DNA of 26,976 nucleotides, from positions 1 through 26,976 of the forward strand of contig JAWOGA010000052.1 in the NCBI GenBank assembly GCA_046497225.1. The letters are read 5' to 3'. Made by a program: the position numbers and the translations under genes. The stretch comes from JAXHLG01 sp046497225. GTDB lineage: Bacteria; Patescibacteriota; Minisyncoccia; Moranbacterales; DUUL01. Positions 7,621 to 15,789 of the stretch are shown here, in pieces. Position 1 is the stretch's first letter, and each line of letters starts with the position of its first letter. The notes beneath the pieces are model-generated. The model had not been told where the DNA came from and ran no database searches. It worked only from the letters and a program-made list of their open reading frames with translations.

Positions 7621-9261
7621 ATGCCTAATATAGAACTACAAAAAAATAATGAAAATATAAACTGGGATGAGGTGGAAATACCCGGTGAATTGAGCGGAAC
7701 TGTCTCTCTTGAGTCGGTTAATAAATTTAAATTTATCCCGTTTAAAGAAGGGGATGATTACCTGGGAGTTGCTGTTGTTGATTTTAATAATGCCGGTACC
7801 AAAAATGCTTTAAATTTTTACGAAAGCAAGAAGGGTAAAAAAATTAAAGTCTATGAAGTTTCAGAAGAAATCTTTGAAATGCTGTTAAAAAAGTTTAAGA
7901 ACCCAAAAGCTGAAATAGACCAAGCCTTAAGAGTTTTTGAGAAAGAGAATAAGGAGGATAAAAAGGAGGAGATAAAAGCAAGAAAAACAAAAAAAGGAGA
8001 TCTTAATGTGTTGCAGGAATCTCCGGTGGCTAAAATTGTGGAGGTGATTATTAAAAATGCCATGGACGGAGGATCAAGTGATATTCATATTGAACCGCTT
8101 GAAGATAAAGTTAGAGTTCGGTTTAGAGTAGATGGAGTTTTGCATAGCAGTCTTTTTTTGCCCCCCAAGGTGGGTCCCGCAGTAGTATCTAGGGTAAAAA
8201 TACTATCCAATTTAAAAATTGATGAAAAAAGAAAACCTCAAGATGGAAGGTTTAGGATAAAAGAAAATGGTCAATCAATTGATTTTCGTATCTCAACCTT
8301 TCCTGTTTCCAATGGAGAGAAGGTGGTGATGAGAATTTTGGATAAAGATGAAGGATTGGTAAATTTGGAAAAACTTGGTTTCGTTGGAAGAGATTTAAGG
8401 GTAATTAAAGAGTCTGCTCAAGAGCCATATGGGATAATTCTCATTACAGGTCCGACAGGATCCGGAAAATCAACTACATTATATGCCTTGTTAAGGATGT
8501 TGAATGAGGAAGGAGTTAATATAGTAACACTGGAGGATCCGGTGGAATATGTTTTGGATGGAGTTAGTCAATCTCAGGTGAGACCGGAGATAGATTATAC
8601 TTTTGCCTCGGGACTAAGAAGTATCTTAAGGCAAGATCCTGATATTGTGATGGTCGGGGAAATCAGAGATTCAGAGACTGCTGAACTCGCAGTTCATGCT
8701 GCGTTAACGGGTCACCTGGTACTTTCTACGCTTCATACCAACACTTCAATTGGAGCAATTCCTAGGCTTATAGATATGGGAATAAAATCATTTTTATTAT
8801 CTTCTTCTTTGAGAATGGTGGTGGGCCAGAGATTGGTGAGAAGGATTTGCGATAATTGTAAAACACAAAAAGATGGAGTTGCTTCAAGCATGAAAAAGAT
8901 GATAAAAAAAGAAATCGGAGACTTACCGCGAGAGTCTTTAGGATCGCTTGAATATAATGCTTCGGAGATGGAAAACTTTAATTTATATCAAGGAGAGGGT
9001 TGTAGGAAATGTTCCCAGCAGGGAATGAAAGGAAGACTTTCTATTTCCGAGGTTTTGGATGTTAATAAGAAAATGTCTCAAATGATCGGAAATGAAGCTG
9101 GGTACCATGAGTTGTTAAAAGCTGCTCGAGAAGATGGGTTTACCAGTATGAAACAGGATGGTATAATAAAAGCATTGGAAGGAAAAACCACCATTGAGGA
9201 GGTGCAAAGAGTAACAGAGGATGAAAGCGGAGAAGAGGCTATAGCTGCCAAGGGTGAATAA
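7621..9261 (+). CDS. pilB: Type IV pilus extension ATPase PilB
   Basis: This 546-aa GspE/PilB secretion ATPase is the cytoplasmic motor for pilus extension. After an N-terminal GspE-N-like domain (about 1-120) and a charged linker comes the N2 domain with DIHIEPLEDKVRVRFRVDG. The ATPase core has Walker A GPTGSGKST at 277-285, an Asp box (TLEDPVEYV), Walker B DIVMVGEIRD at 341-350, and a His box ending in STLHTN. A zinc site is formed by Cys 410 and 413 and Cys 461 and 464. The last two features separate PilB from PilT. The gene starts with ATG after a 70-bp AT-rich gap and is followed 20 bp later by a response-regulator gene. Confidence 0.95.
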   Translation: MPNIELQKNNENINWDEVEIPGELSGTVSLESVNKFKFIPFKEGDDYLGVAVVDFNNAGTKNALNFYESKKGKKIKVYEVSEEIFEMLLKKFKNPKAEIDQALRVFEKENKEDKKEEIKARKTKKGDLNVLQESPVAKIVEVIIKNAMDGGSSDIHIEPLEDKVRVRFRVDGVLHSSLFLPPKVGPAVVSRVKILSNLKIDEKRKPQDGRFRIKENGQSIDFRISTFPVSNGEKVVMRILDKDEGLVNLEKLGFVGRDLRVIKESAQEPYGIILITGPTGSGKSTTLYALLRMLNEEGVNIVTLEDPVEYVLDGVSQSQVRPEIDYTFASGLRSILRQDPDIVMVGEIRDSETAELAVHAALTGHLVLSTLHTNTSIGAIPRLIDMGIKSFLLSSSLRMVVGQRLVRRICDNCKTQKDGVASSMKKMIKKEIGDLPRESLGSLEYNASEMENFNLYQGEGCRKCSQQGMKGRLSISEVLDVNKKMSQMIGNEAGYHELLKAAREDGFTSMKQDGIIKALEGKTTIEEVQRVTEDESGEEAIAAKGE

Positions 9262-9281
9262 TAAAATTTAATTTTCAAAAA

Positions 9282-9665
9282 ATGAAAGAAAATAAAAAGA
9301 CAGTTTTATTGGTTGAAGATGACAATTTTATTTCCGAAATTTATAACACAAAGCTTGAATTGGAAGGATTTAAGGTAGAAGTTTCCATGGATGGAGAGGA
9401 AGCGGTAAAAAAGTTTAAAAAAATAAATCCGGATGTTGTTTTGTTGGATGTTTATCTACCCAAAAAAGATGGATGGGAAGTTCTTGAAGAAATTAAACAA
9501 CAAGAATATTTCGATAAATCCAAAGTTTTAATGCTAACTAATTTAGGAGAAAAAGAGCAAGTTGAAAAAGCTCGTAGTTTTGGGGTGGAGGATTATTTTG
9601 TTAAGGCGTCCTATACTCCGGATGAAGTTGTTGAAAAAGTTAAAGATATTTTAAGTGAAGAGTAA
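9282..9665 (+). CDS. Stand-alone response-regulator receiver domain (CheY-like)
   Basis: This 127-aa protein is a receiver domain only, with no output domain. It shows the acidic pocket VEDDN (about residues 11-15), the phospho-acceptor Asp in VVLLDVYLPKKDGWE (about 56), the switch Thr in VLMLTNLG, and the conserved Lys in FVKASY. It lies between pilB and pilT, spaced 20 bp and 47 bp from them, so it is almost certainly co-transcribed with the motor genes. It probably binds a motor or platform protein to set extension and retraction, like the PilG/PilH or CheY type. No histidine kinase is in the window, so its partner is unknown. Confidence 0.92.
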   Translation: MKENKKTVLLVEDDNFISEIYNTKLELEGFKVEVSMDGEEAVKKFKKINPDVVLLDVYLPKKDGWEVLEEIKQQEYFDKSKVLMLTNLGEKEQVEKARSFGVEDYFVKASYTPDEVVEKVKDILSEE

Positions 9666-9712
9666 TTTTTATCGAATATTTATAAGCCTTTTAAATAATC
9701 AAATTTAAAAAA

Positions 9713-10789
9713 ATGAAAGAATCAGTTTTCAAACAAAAGTTTAATGAGTGGATTTCTTATCTTGTGAGCCAAAATGGATCTGATTTGCATTTGTCGGCCG
9801 GGAATTACCCATCCATCAGGCTTGATAATGAAATTATCCAATTACAGGATGAAGAGATAATTCCTCACTCGGGATTGGAAAAATTAGCGGAGGAGCTTTT
9901 GGATGAAAAAAGATTCAAAAAACTGAAAGAGGAGAAGCAGATTGATTTTGCTTTGGAGAAAAAAGGAGATTATAGGTACAGAGGAAATTTTTTCTTTCAT
10001 AGGGGAGTGTTGAGCTTAGTTTTGAGAAAATTACCCAAGAGTATCCAGGATTTAAAAGAGTTAAATCTACCTGACGAATTGTATGAATTTGTAGAAAAAA
10101 GGCAAGGGTTGTTTTTGGTGGTGGGACCGAACGGTCATGGCAAAAGCACTACTTTGGCTTCTTTAATTAGTTACGTGAATCGTAATCACAAGAAGCATAT
10201 ATTAACAATTGAAGATCCAATAGAATATGTTTATGACAATGATAAAAGTTTAATTGAACAAAGGGGTGTTTATGAGGATACTTTGAGTTTCAACGATGCC
10301 CTAAAGTCTTGTTTTAGGCAGGATGTTGATGTTATATTAGTGGGTGAGATGAGGGATAAAGAAACGATTGCCACGGCTATAACAGCGGCTGAGACGGGCC
10401 ATATAGTTTTGGGAACTTTACATACTAATGATGCTATACAAACAATAGATAGAATTATTGATGTTTTTCCTCCTCATCAGCAAAATCAAATTAGGAGTCA
10501 ATTGGCAAATGTTTTAAACGGAGTAGCTTCCCAGCGTCTTCTTAGAAAAGTAGGCGGGGGGAGGATTCCAGGGGTGGAAATTTTAAAAAACAATTTAGCC
10601 GTTGCAAATTTAATAAGACAAAATCAAATTCAACAAATAAAATCCGTATTGGAAACCTCTGATAAAGAAGGGATGGTAACACTAGAGAAATATTTGGCCA
10701 AATTGATATCAAAAGGATCAGTAGAAACAAAAGAAGCAGAAAAATATGTAGCAGATTTAGACAGTTTATATAATTACCTAGGAAGATAG
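9713..10789 (+). CDS. pilT: Type IV pilus retraction ATPase PilT
   Basis: This 358-aa PilT-family ATPase powers pilus retraction. It has the N-terminal PAS-like N2 domain with DLHLSAGNYPSIRLDNEI, Walker A GPNGHGKST at 138-146, the Asp box TIEDPIEYVYD, Walker B with GEMRD at 211-215, and the His box GTLHTNDA. It has no zinc Cys pairs. The C-terminal retraction motif, AIRNLIRE in classic PilT, appears as AVANLIRQNQ. The Walker A differs from the usual GPTGSGKST by Asn and His but keeps the essential Gly, Lys and Ser/Thr. Confidence 0.93.
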   Translation: MKESVFKQKFNEWISYLVSQNGSDLHLSAGNYPSIRLDNEIIQLQDEEIIPHSGLEKLAEELLDEKRFKKLKEEKQIDFALEKKGDYRYRGNFFFHRGVLSLVLRKLPKSIQDLKELNLPDELYEFVEKRQGLFLVVGPNGHGKSTTLASLISYVNRNHKKHILTIEDPIEYVYDNDKSLIEQRGVYEDTLSFNDALKSCFRQDVDVILVGEMRDKETIATAITAAETGHIVLGTLHTNDAIQTIDRIIDVFPPHQQNQIRSQLANVLNGVASQRLLRKVGGGRIPGVEILKNNLAVANLIRQNQIQQIKSVLETSDKEGMVTLEKYLAKLISKGSVETKEAEKYVADLDSLYNYLGR

Positions 10790-10825
10790 ATTGATTATAG
10801 AATTTTTAAAATAAAAAATGAAAAA

Positions 10826-12031
10826 ATGAAATATAAATACGTAGCAGTTGATGAAAATGGCAATAAACAAGAAGGTTATGTGAAAGCCGAGTCGAGGCGT
10901 TCGGCTTTAAGCGTTTTAAAAAATGCCGGTTTAAAAGTGAGAAAATTGGAAAATGAAACGAGTATGCCTCTGTTAGATAGCATTACAGGCATTTTTCAAA
11001 AAGTTAAAGCAAAAGATTTTGTTATTTTTTCAAGACAGCTAGCTACATTAATTGATTCGAATGTTCCGCTTTTAAAAGCGCTTAGCTCAATGTCGCTGCA
11101 GACGGAGAATAAATTTTTAGCGCTTAAAATCCAAGTCATAATGGCGGATGTTGAGGGAGGAGCCTCTCTTTCGGAGGCTTTAAAGAAACATAAGGATACC
11201 TTTTCGGATTTTTATGTAAACATGGTTAAAGCCGGAGAAGTTTCGGGTAATTTACAAGGAACTTTAAATGACTTGGCGGACAATATAGAAAAAAATTATG
11301 ACTTAACTTCCAAGCTTAAAGGAGCTATGTACTACCCGGCTTTTATTTTTTCTACCATGATTGTTGTGGGTTTTTTGATGATGGCATTTGTGATTCCGGA
11401 GTTGCTTGAGATTCTTAAGGACACTGACGCAACACTCCCTTTGCAAACGATTATACTTATTAAAACCAGTGATTTTTTTGCTGAATATTGGTGGGCAATA
11501 GGGGTGGTGTTGATTGGAGCGGCATTTGGTTTGAGTTATTACTTAAAAACGGATGACGGCAAAAGAGAATTTGACCAAATTGTTTTGAAGGTCCCCATAA
11601 TTAACAAGATTTTAAAAAACATTTATGTTGCCAGGTTTGCGGAGAATTTAACCAGCTTACTTAAAAGCGGATTAACTATTAATATGGCGTTGATGATAAC
11701 GGCTGATGTTGTAGGTAATGATGTTTATAAGCGGATTATAATAGAGGCTACGGATAACATTAAAAAAGGTGGAAACATAGCGGATACTTTTGGCAAATAC
11801 GATCTTTTTCCTCCTATGGTGGTTCAAATGCTTCAAGTGGGAGAATCAACGGGAAAGATAGATTATAGTTTATCTAAAATTACTGATTTTTACATCAAGG
11901 AGTCCGATAATTTGGTTAAAAACTTTTCCTCTTTGATTGAGCCTATTATAATGATAATATTAGCAATAGGGGTTGGGATACTGGTTTCGGCTATTTTATT
12001 ACCGATTTACCAGGTGGCTACTAATATGTAA
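10826..12031 (+). CDS. pilC: Type IV pilus platform protein PilC (GspF family)
   Basis: This 401-aa polytopic membrane protein couples the motor ATPases to pilin assembly. Two T2SSF domains are visible. The first (about 65-190) has FSRQLATLIDSNVPLLKAL and the second (about 265-390) has FAENLTSLLKSGLTINMAL. Each ends in GE-S/G-G motifs (KAGEVSGNL and QVGESTGKI). There are three or four membrane segments, near 165-190, 215-235 and 370-395. An ATG eight bases upstream runs into TGA, so 10826 is the start. Confidence 0.95.
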   Translation: MKYKYVAVDENGNKQEGYVKAESRRSALSVLKNAGLKVRKLENETSMPLLDSITGIFQKVKAKDFVIFSRQLATLIDSNVPLLKALSSMSLQTENKFLALKIQVIMADVEGGASLSEALKKHKDTFSDFYVNMVKAGEVSGNLQGTLNDLADNIEKNYDLTSKLKGAMYYPAFIFSTMIVVGFLMMAFVIPELLEILKDTDATLPLQTIILIKTSDFFAEYWWAIGVVLIGAAFGLSYYLKTDDGKREFDQIVLKVPIINKILKNIYVARFAENLTSLLKSGLTINMALMITADVVGNDVYKRIIIEATDNIKKGGNIADTFGKYDLFPPMVVQMLQVGESTGKIDYSLSKITDFYIKESDNLVKNFSSLIEPIIMIILAIGVGILVSAILLPIYQVATNM

Positions 12032-12075
12032 AAAATAAATATTTAGCGATATTTTAATAATTTCTTAAAAACTAC

Positions 12076-12094
12076 TAGAAAGAGAGGTGAAAAA
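12076..12094 (+). promoter_or_regulatory. Strong pilin leader/ribosome-binding site
   Basis: The 19-nt sequence ACTAGAAAGAGAGGTGAAA, containing AGAGAGGTGA, ends just before the ATG at 12095. The identical 19-mer precedes the pilin at 18742, and a diverged form precedes 19342. Most other genes here have no evident Shine-Dalgarno site, so this marks high translation. The boundaries are approximate. Confidence 0.6.
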
Positions 12095-12601
12095 ATGAAA
12101 AATAATTTAAACCAAAAAAATAAATCAAAAGGTTTTACCCTGGTAGAGCTTTTGTTGGTGATAGCTATTATTGGTATCTTGGCATCCGTGTTGTTTGTTT
12201 CTTTGGGTAAACAGCGTGAAAGAGCCAGGTTAACCACATTTAAAGAGAATATGAGAGGCTTAGTGACGACTTTTACAGCATGTTGTGATGGTGGAGGGAG
12301 TATACCAGACGGAGAAGTATTAAACGAATCTGCGGCACCTGCTTGCAATGGTGGAGCTAGCGGAATAGGTGATTTGCCTCCGGTTCCCCAATGTGACGGA
12401 GATGGTTATGTTACTCTTAACGCTAGTGATGATAGTGGTGACCAGTGGGGCTTTTCAGCTGAATGCACAACTACTAATACAGCGAATAATTGTATGGCAT
12501 ATTGTACTCCGGATGGATGTCAATTCTGTGAGGCTGGTAAATTAATGTGGGTTGATGGTTATAAATGGGAAGGGGATTGTAATGCGCAGGCTTGCCAATA
12601 A
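12095..12601 (+). CDS. pilA: Type IV pilin, PilA-like (cysteine-rich)
   Basis: This 168-aa prepilin has a 13-residue basic leader ending in Gly, then FTLVELLLVIAIIGILASVL with Glu at mature position 5: a complete PilD cleavage and methylation site and the hydrophobic pilin helix. The mature domain is rich in Cys (CC, then at least eight more) and in Gly/Asp, and the C-terminus CNAQACQ suggests disulfide locking. The strong leader and Shine-Dalgarno site point to high expression, so this is a candidate major pilin. It is the longest of the PilA-like set and its Cys pattern differs from the other five. A stable hairpin follows the stop. Confidence 0.93.
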   Translation: MKNNLNQKNKSKGFTLVELLLVIAIIGILASVLFVSLGKQRERARLTTFKENMRGLVTTFTACCDGGGSIPDGEVLNESAAPACNGGASGIGDLPPVPQCDGDGYVTLNASDDSGDQWGFSAECTTTNTANNCMAYCTPDGCQFCEAGKLMWVDGYKWEGDCNAQACQ

Positions 12602-12619
12602 TACCAATTATGCTTTTTC

Positions 12620-12655
12620 TACCAACTCCGAACATTTAAAAGTTCGGAGTTGGTA
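12620..12655 (+). terminator. Strong hairpin after the first pilin, no U-tract
   Basis: The arm TACCAACTCCGAAC (12620-12633) pairs with its exact complement at 12642-12655 around an 8-nt A/T loop. The stem is 14 bp, but the 3' flank is GGAGTCTTGG, without a run of T. It may act as a barrier that stabilises the upstream pilin mRNA, or as partial attenuation before the next pilins, rather than as a classic terminator. Confidence 0.6.
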
Positions 12656-12905
12656 GGAGTCTTGGTAGACGTTATCTGTTCTAATGAATTTAAATTTGAT
12701 TTTCCGGAATTATCGAAATTAATTATTTTGAATTGCGAAATTTTAATTAGGGTGTTGTTACGATTTGTTTAATTAAGTGTTGAGCGGTTTAGGTTTTTCC
12801 AGTTGAAATCTTCCGGGTTTTTCGAGGTAGCTGTAAAGCCAAATAAAATTGTTTTGCGATTCAAGGTAATTAAAAGTTGATTAATTAATAAATTAAATTA
12901 TTCCA
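12656..12905. other. Spacer between first and second pilin genes
   Basis: This AT-rich spacer of about 250 bp has no open reading frame of note. A promoter for the second pilin block may lie in its last 80 bases (TTGCGA near 12852 and A/T-rich sequence after it), but no clear -10 at normal spacing is seen. Confidence 0.35.
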
Positions 12906-13325
12906 ATGAAGACAATAAGAAAAAAAAGAAATTTGAAAAATGCGATAAAAGAAAAAAAAGGTTTTACCTTGGTGGAGCTCTTGCTGGTGATAGCTATTAT
13001 CGGTATTTTAGCGGGAACTATTATAGTGGGGATTTCCGGCCAAAGAAACAGGGCCAGGGTGGCTAGCTCTATTGAAAGCTTAAGATCGGCAATGCCTTAT
13101 GTGGTGGAGTGTTATATGAATTATGGAGAAACCGCGGTAAATTCCCCAGTGGTTGATAATCCTATTTGCAGTGAGGGCGCCGGAGATTTGGATTATCCAG
13201 GGCTCGATGAGGGTTGTGATTATACAGGTATTACAGATGGAAAGATAGAAGTTGAATGTACCGGGGGTGATACGGTCACCATAGTTTGTGATTTTACGGG
13301 GGAGGGAAACTGTGTTCAGCAATAA
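12906..13325 (+). CDS. Type IV pilin-like protein 2
   Basis: This 139-aa prepilin has a long basic leader (about 19 residues, ending in EKKG), then FTLVELLLVIAIIGILAGTI with Glu5. The C-terminal domain follows the Cys plan shared by the pilin set: a Cys about 45 residues after cleavage (VECYMNYG), then NPICS, EGCDYTG, VECTG, IVCDF and GNCVQQ. It is the first of three closely spaced pilin genes (9 bp to the next), suggesting tandem duplication. It could be a minor or an alternative major subunit. No strong Shine-Dalgarno site is seen. Confidence 0.9.
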   Translation: MKTIRKKRNLKNAIKEKKGFTLVELLLVIAIIGILAGTIIVGISGQRNRARVASSIESLRSAMPYVVECYMNYGETAVNSPVVDNPICSEGAGDLDYPGLDEGCDYTGITDGKIEVECTGGDTVTIVCDFTGEGNCVQQ

Positions 13326-13334
13326 TATTTTTTT

Positions 13335-13706
13335 ATGGAAAAACGCGGTTTTACTTTGATAGAAATTCTGCTGGTGTTTTTTATTACGGGAGTACTGCTC
13401 GGGATCACCTTTGTTGCCATAAGGGGTCAGAGAAACAAAGCCAGAATTTCTTCTATGCAGCAAAAAGTTGAGAGCATTCTTCCTTTGGCAAAAGAGTGTT
13501 ATTTTGTAAATGATACCATTGACACTCCCTCCAGCGGAGATCCTATTTGTGAAAATGTTAAGGAATCTTGGCCGGAAATAGATGATGAAAATTGTAATTA
13601 TACTACTGCCAGCGGCGATTCTTATGAGGTGAAATGCGAGGAGTATGGGGTTAAATTTGTATGCGAGGTTGGAGAAAATTATGGATGCAAAAAGCAAGAT
13701 ATTTGA
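13335..13706 (+). CDS. Type IV pilin-like protein 3
   Basis: This 123-aa prepilin has a very short leader (MEKRG) followed by FTLIEILLVFFITGVLLGIT with Glu5. The mature domain repeats the shared Cys plan: KECYF, DPICE, ENCNYT, VKCEE, FVCEV and YGCKK, with a conserved WPEID stretch also seen as W-P in two sister pilins. It starts 9 bp after the previous pilin and ends 35 bp before the next, so it lies within one transcript. Confidence 0.9.
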   Translation: MEKRGFTLIEILLVFFITGVLLGITFVAIRGQRNKARISSMQQKVESILPLAKECYFVNDTIDTPSSGDPICENVKESWPEIDDENCNYTTASGDSYEVKCEEYGVKFVCEVGENYGCKKQDI

Positions 13707-13741
13707 TAATAAAAAAACAATAAGCTTTAAAACAAGAGTTT

Positions 13742-14188
13742 ATGAAAAAAAATAAAGATGAGAAGAAAAAAAATAAAAAAGCCGGTTTTACTTTAATTGA
13801 AATACTTTTAGTTTTGGCTCTTATTGGCATTTTATCCGGCGTGGTTTTTGTTTTAATAGGAGACAGCGGAGACTCCAAAAGAGCCTCGGCTATGACTACG
13901 GCCAGAAGTTCCCTTGATTTTGTTCAATTGTGTAAATTTAAAGGCTGGGATCTGAATACTCCTACTAGTCCTGACGGTTCGGGTTCGGGGGATTATATTT
14001 GCTCCGATGGCTCTGGAGATGATTCTTTGGAAGAGTGGGCTACATTGACAGTGGAGGGATGTGAGTATACGGGTGTTGATAATGGAGACTGGGATTATGC
14101 CGTGGATTGCTCCGGCGCAAATAATCTTGGCTCGGATGATGTTATTCATTGCAGCGCCGCTGATGGTAAGTGTTATTGGGAGGAGTAG
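13742..14188 (+). CDS. Type IV pilin-like protein 4
   Basis: This 148-aa prepilin has a lysine-rich leader ending in KKAG, then FTLIEILLVLALIGILSGVV with Glu5. Its C-terminal domain carries LCKFKGW, DYICSDG, EGCEYTG, VDCSG, IHCSA and GKCYWEE, matching the Cys pattern of pilins 2 and 3, with Ser/Gly/Asp-rich loops between. It is probably a tandem paralogue. A 224-bp gap follows before pilin 5, with no clear promoter. Confidence 0.9.
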   Translation: MKKNKDEKKKNKKAGFTLIEILLVLALIGILSGVVFVLIGDSGDSKRASAMTTARSSLDFVQLCKFKGWDLNTPTSPDGSGSGDYICSDGSGDDSLEEWATLTVEGCEYTGVDNGDWDYAVDCSGANNLGSDDVIHCSAADGKCYWEE

Positions 14189-14412
14189 TGGTGATCTAGT
14201 TATTTTTTTCTGGATAAATTATAAACAATGTTTAAGGATTTGTATTTTGCATTCTTGAACAAGCAAAGAGGAGTAAATAAAGGTTTGCTTTTAAAAAACA
14301 CGAAAACGAAATCTGAATAGAAACAAACCTTATTTTACTCTCTGCGTCAAAAGAGAAGCATAAGCGCGTAACTGCTAAAATTATAAAGGGGTTTTATTTT
14401 TAATGTTTTAAA

Positions 14413-14811
14413 ATGAAAATGAGAAATATAAAAAACGAGGGGTTTACTTTGATTGAAATGATTATAGCCGTAGCTGTATTGGCTATTGTTAGCGGAGCTA
14501 TATTAGTTAGTATTTCCGGTCAAAAAGAGAAAGCGGAATCTAATAGGATATTAACCGAAGCTTCCGCTACAGTGCAGCCTATTATGATGTGTCTTTCTGA
14601 TGGAGGTAGTGTTAATTCGCCAAACTCCAATGGAGGTAATAATATTTGTAATATAAGCCCCGAGTATGGTCAATGGCCGGAAACCTCAAGTTCTGATTTT
14701 AGTTATGGAAGCTCTTCTTTCCCTGCTGGCGGCGACTGGAGTTTTGAAGTTAGTGATGGAAATTACGATATAAATTGCAGTAATGATTTAAACGGCTGTG
14801 AGAAGAATTAA
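14413..14811 (+). CDS. Type IV pilin-like protein 5
   Basis: This 132-aa prepilin has a leader ending in KNEG followed by FTLIEMIIAVAVLAIVSGAI with Glu5. The domain begins MMCLSDGGSVNSPNSN and includes NNICNIS, QWPETSS, a Gly/Ser/Tyr loop, INCSND and GCEKN. The CxxDGGxxxxP start is shared with the pilin at 18742 and, loosely, with pilin 1. It may form two disulfides. A structured region follows the stop. Confidence 0.9.
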   Translation: MKMRNIKNEGFTLIEMIIAVAVLAIVSGAILVSISGQKEKAESNRILTEASATVQPIMMCLSDGGSVNSPNSNGGNNICNISPEYGQWPETSSSDFSYGSSSFPAGGDWSFEVSDGNYDINCSNDLNGCEKN

Positions 14812-14814
14812 CCC

Positions 14815-14878
14815 AAAGACTTTGTTTCACCTAAACCGATTTTAGGTTTTCGAGCTTTGGTTTTTGGGGAAAGTCTTT
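14815..14878 (+). terminator. Two-stem structured region before pilD
   Basis: An outer 9-bp stem pairs AAAGACTTT (14815-14823) with AAAGTCTTT (14870-14878). Inside, ACCTAAA (14829-14835) pairs with TTTAGGT (14841-14847) around CCGAT. The sequence then runs TTTCTTCT. It could terminate or attenuate the pilin message before the peptidase gene, or be another RNA control element. Confidence 0.45.
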
Positions 14879-14972
14879 CTTCTCGCAGGAATGTTAATGA
14901 AGAATTTTCTTTGTTAAGGTTAAACTAGAATTTATTGATACCGGGACGATTAATTTGTGATAGTTTTCCAAA

Positions 14973-15779
14973 ATGGTCATTTATTTATTTATTTTGGGGT
15001 TGTGCTTGGGTAGTTTTGCCAATGTATTGATCGACAGAACCCAAAAAGACGATTCCATAAGAGGTGTTTCCAAATGTGATTTTTGCGGTTATAAATTGAG
15101 GTGGTATGACAATGTTCCGATTTTAAGTTTTTTGTTGCTTAAAGGCAAATGCAGAAAATGCGGCAAAGAGTTGTCTTGGCAATATCCCTTGGTGGAGTTT
15201 TCCACTGGAGCAGTTTTTGTTTTAACTTATCTTTTTTTATTTCAAGGAAAGACAGCGTGGATGGTTGATTGGATTTTTCTAGTAGAAGTTGGTTATCATC
15301 TATTAGTGGTTTATTTGTTATTTGTTATTTTTGTCTGGGATTGGAAGTATTTGATTATACCTGATTTTTTGGTTTTAATTGGTATTTCGGCGACTGTTGC
15401 ATTTGAAATTTACCGGTCTTTTGAAACGAATTGTTTTTTTGCGAATCTGGATTGTCCGCTCTCGGGAGGAATCCTTGGGTCTTTAGCTATTGGAGGGTTT
15501 TTCGGTTTTTTGTATTTTGTTTCCAGGGGGAGATGGATTGGAGGAGGGGACGTCAAAATAGGTTTTTGGCTGGGGTTTTTAGTAAAAATTAAGATGGCGT
15601 ATTTTCTTATTTTATTTTCTTATTTGCTGGGGTCTGTTTTTGCCATTTTTCTCCTGCTCTTTGCCAAGAAGAAAATGAAGTCCCAAATTGCTTTCGGACC
15701 TTTTCTAGTTTTAAGCGTTTATTTGATAATTTTTGGAAAAGATGCTATATTAAAAATATGGAACAGTTTTTTGTTATAA
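14973..15779 (+). CDS. pilD: Prepilin peptidase / N-methyltransferase PilD
   Basis: This 268-aa polytopic enzyme removes prepilin leaders after Gly and methylates the new N-terminus. The N-terminal half has the cytoplasmic zinc region with CDFC and CRKC (about residues 36-64) and the linking motif YDNVPILSFL. The catalytic aspartates of the aspartyl protease half lie in VWDWKYLIIPD (about 124-134) and GGGDVKIGFWLG (about 190-201). About eight membrane segments are apparent. The gene sits within the pilin cluster, 11 bp before the next pilin-like gene. Confidence 0.95.
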   Translation: MVIYLFILGLCLGSFANVLIDRTQKDDSIRGVSKCDFCGYKLRWYDNVPILSFLLLKGKCRKCGKELSWQYPLVEFSTGAVFVLTYLFLFQGKTAWMVDWIFLVEVGYHLLVVYLLFVIFVWDWKYLIIPDFLVLIGISATVAFEIYRSFETNCFFANLDCPLSGGILGSLAIGGFFGFLYFVSRGRWIGGGDVKIGFWLGFLVKIKMAYFLILFSYLLGSVFAIFLLLFAKKKMKSQIAFGPFLVLSVYLIIFGKDAILKIWNSFLL

Positions 15780-15789
15780 ATAAAAATAA

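Noticed and set aside
13080..13697. 205-aa open frame on the minus strand within the pilin genes
   Set aside because: It lies opposite two clear pilin genes, has low-complexity Ile/Asn/Phe content and no recognisable domain, so it is a shadow frame.
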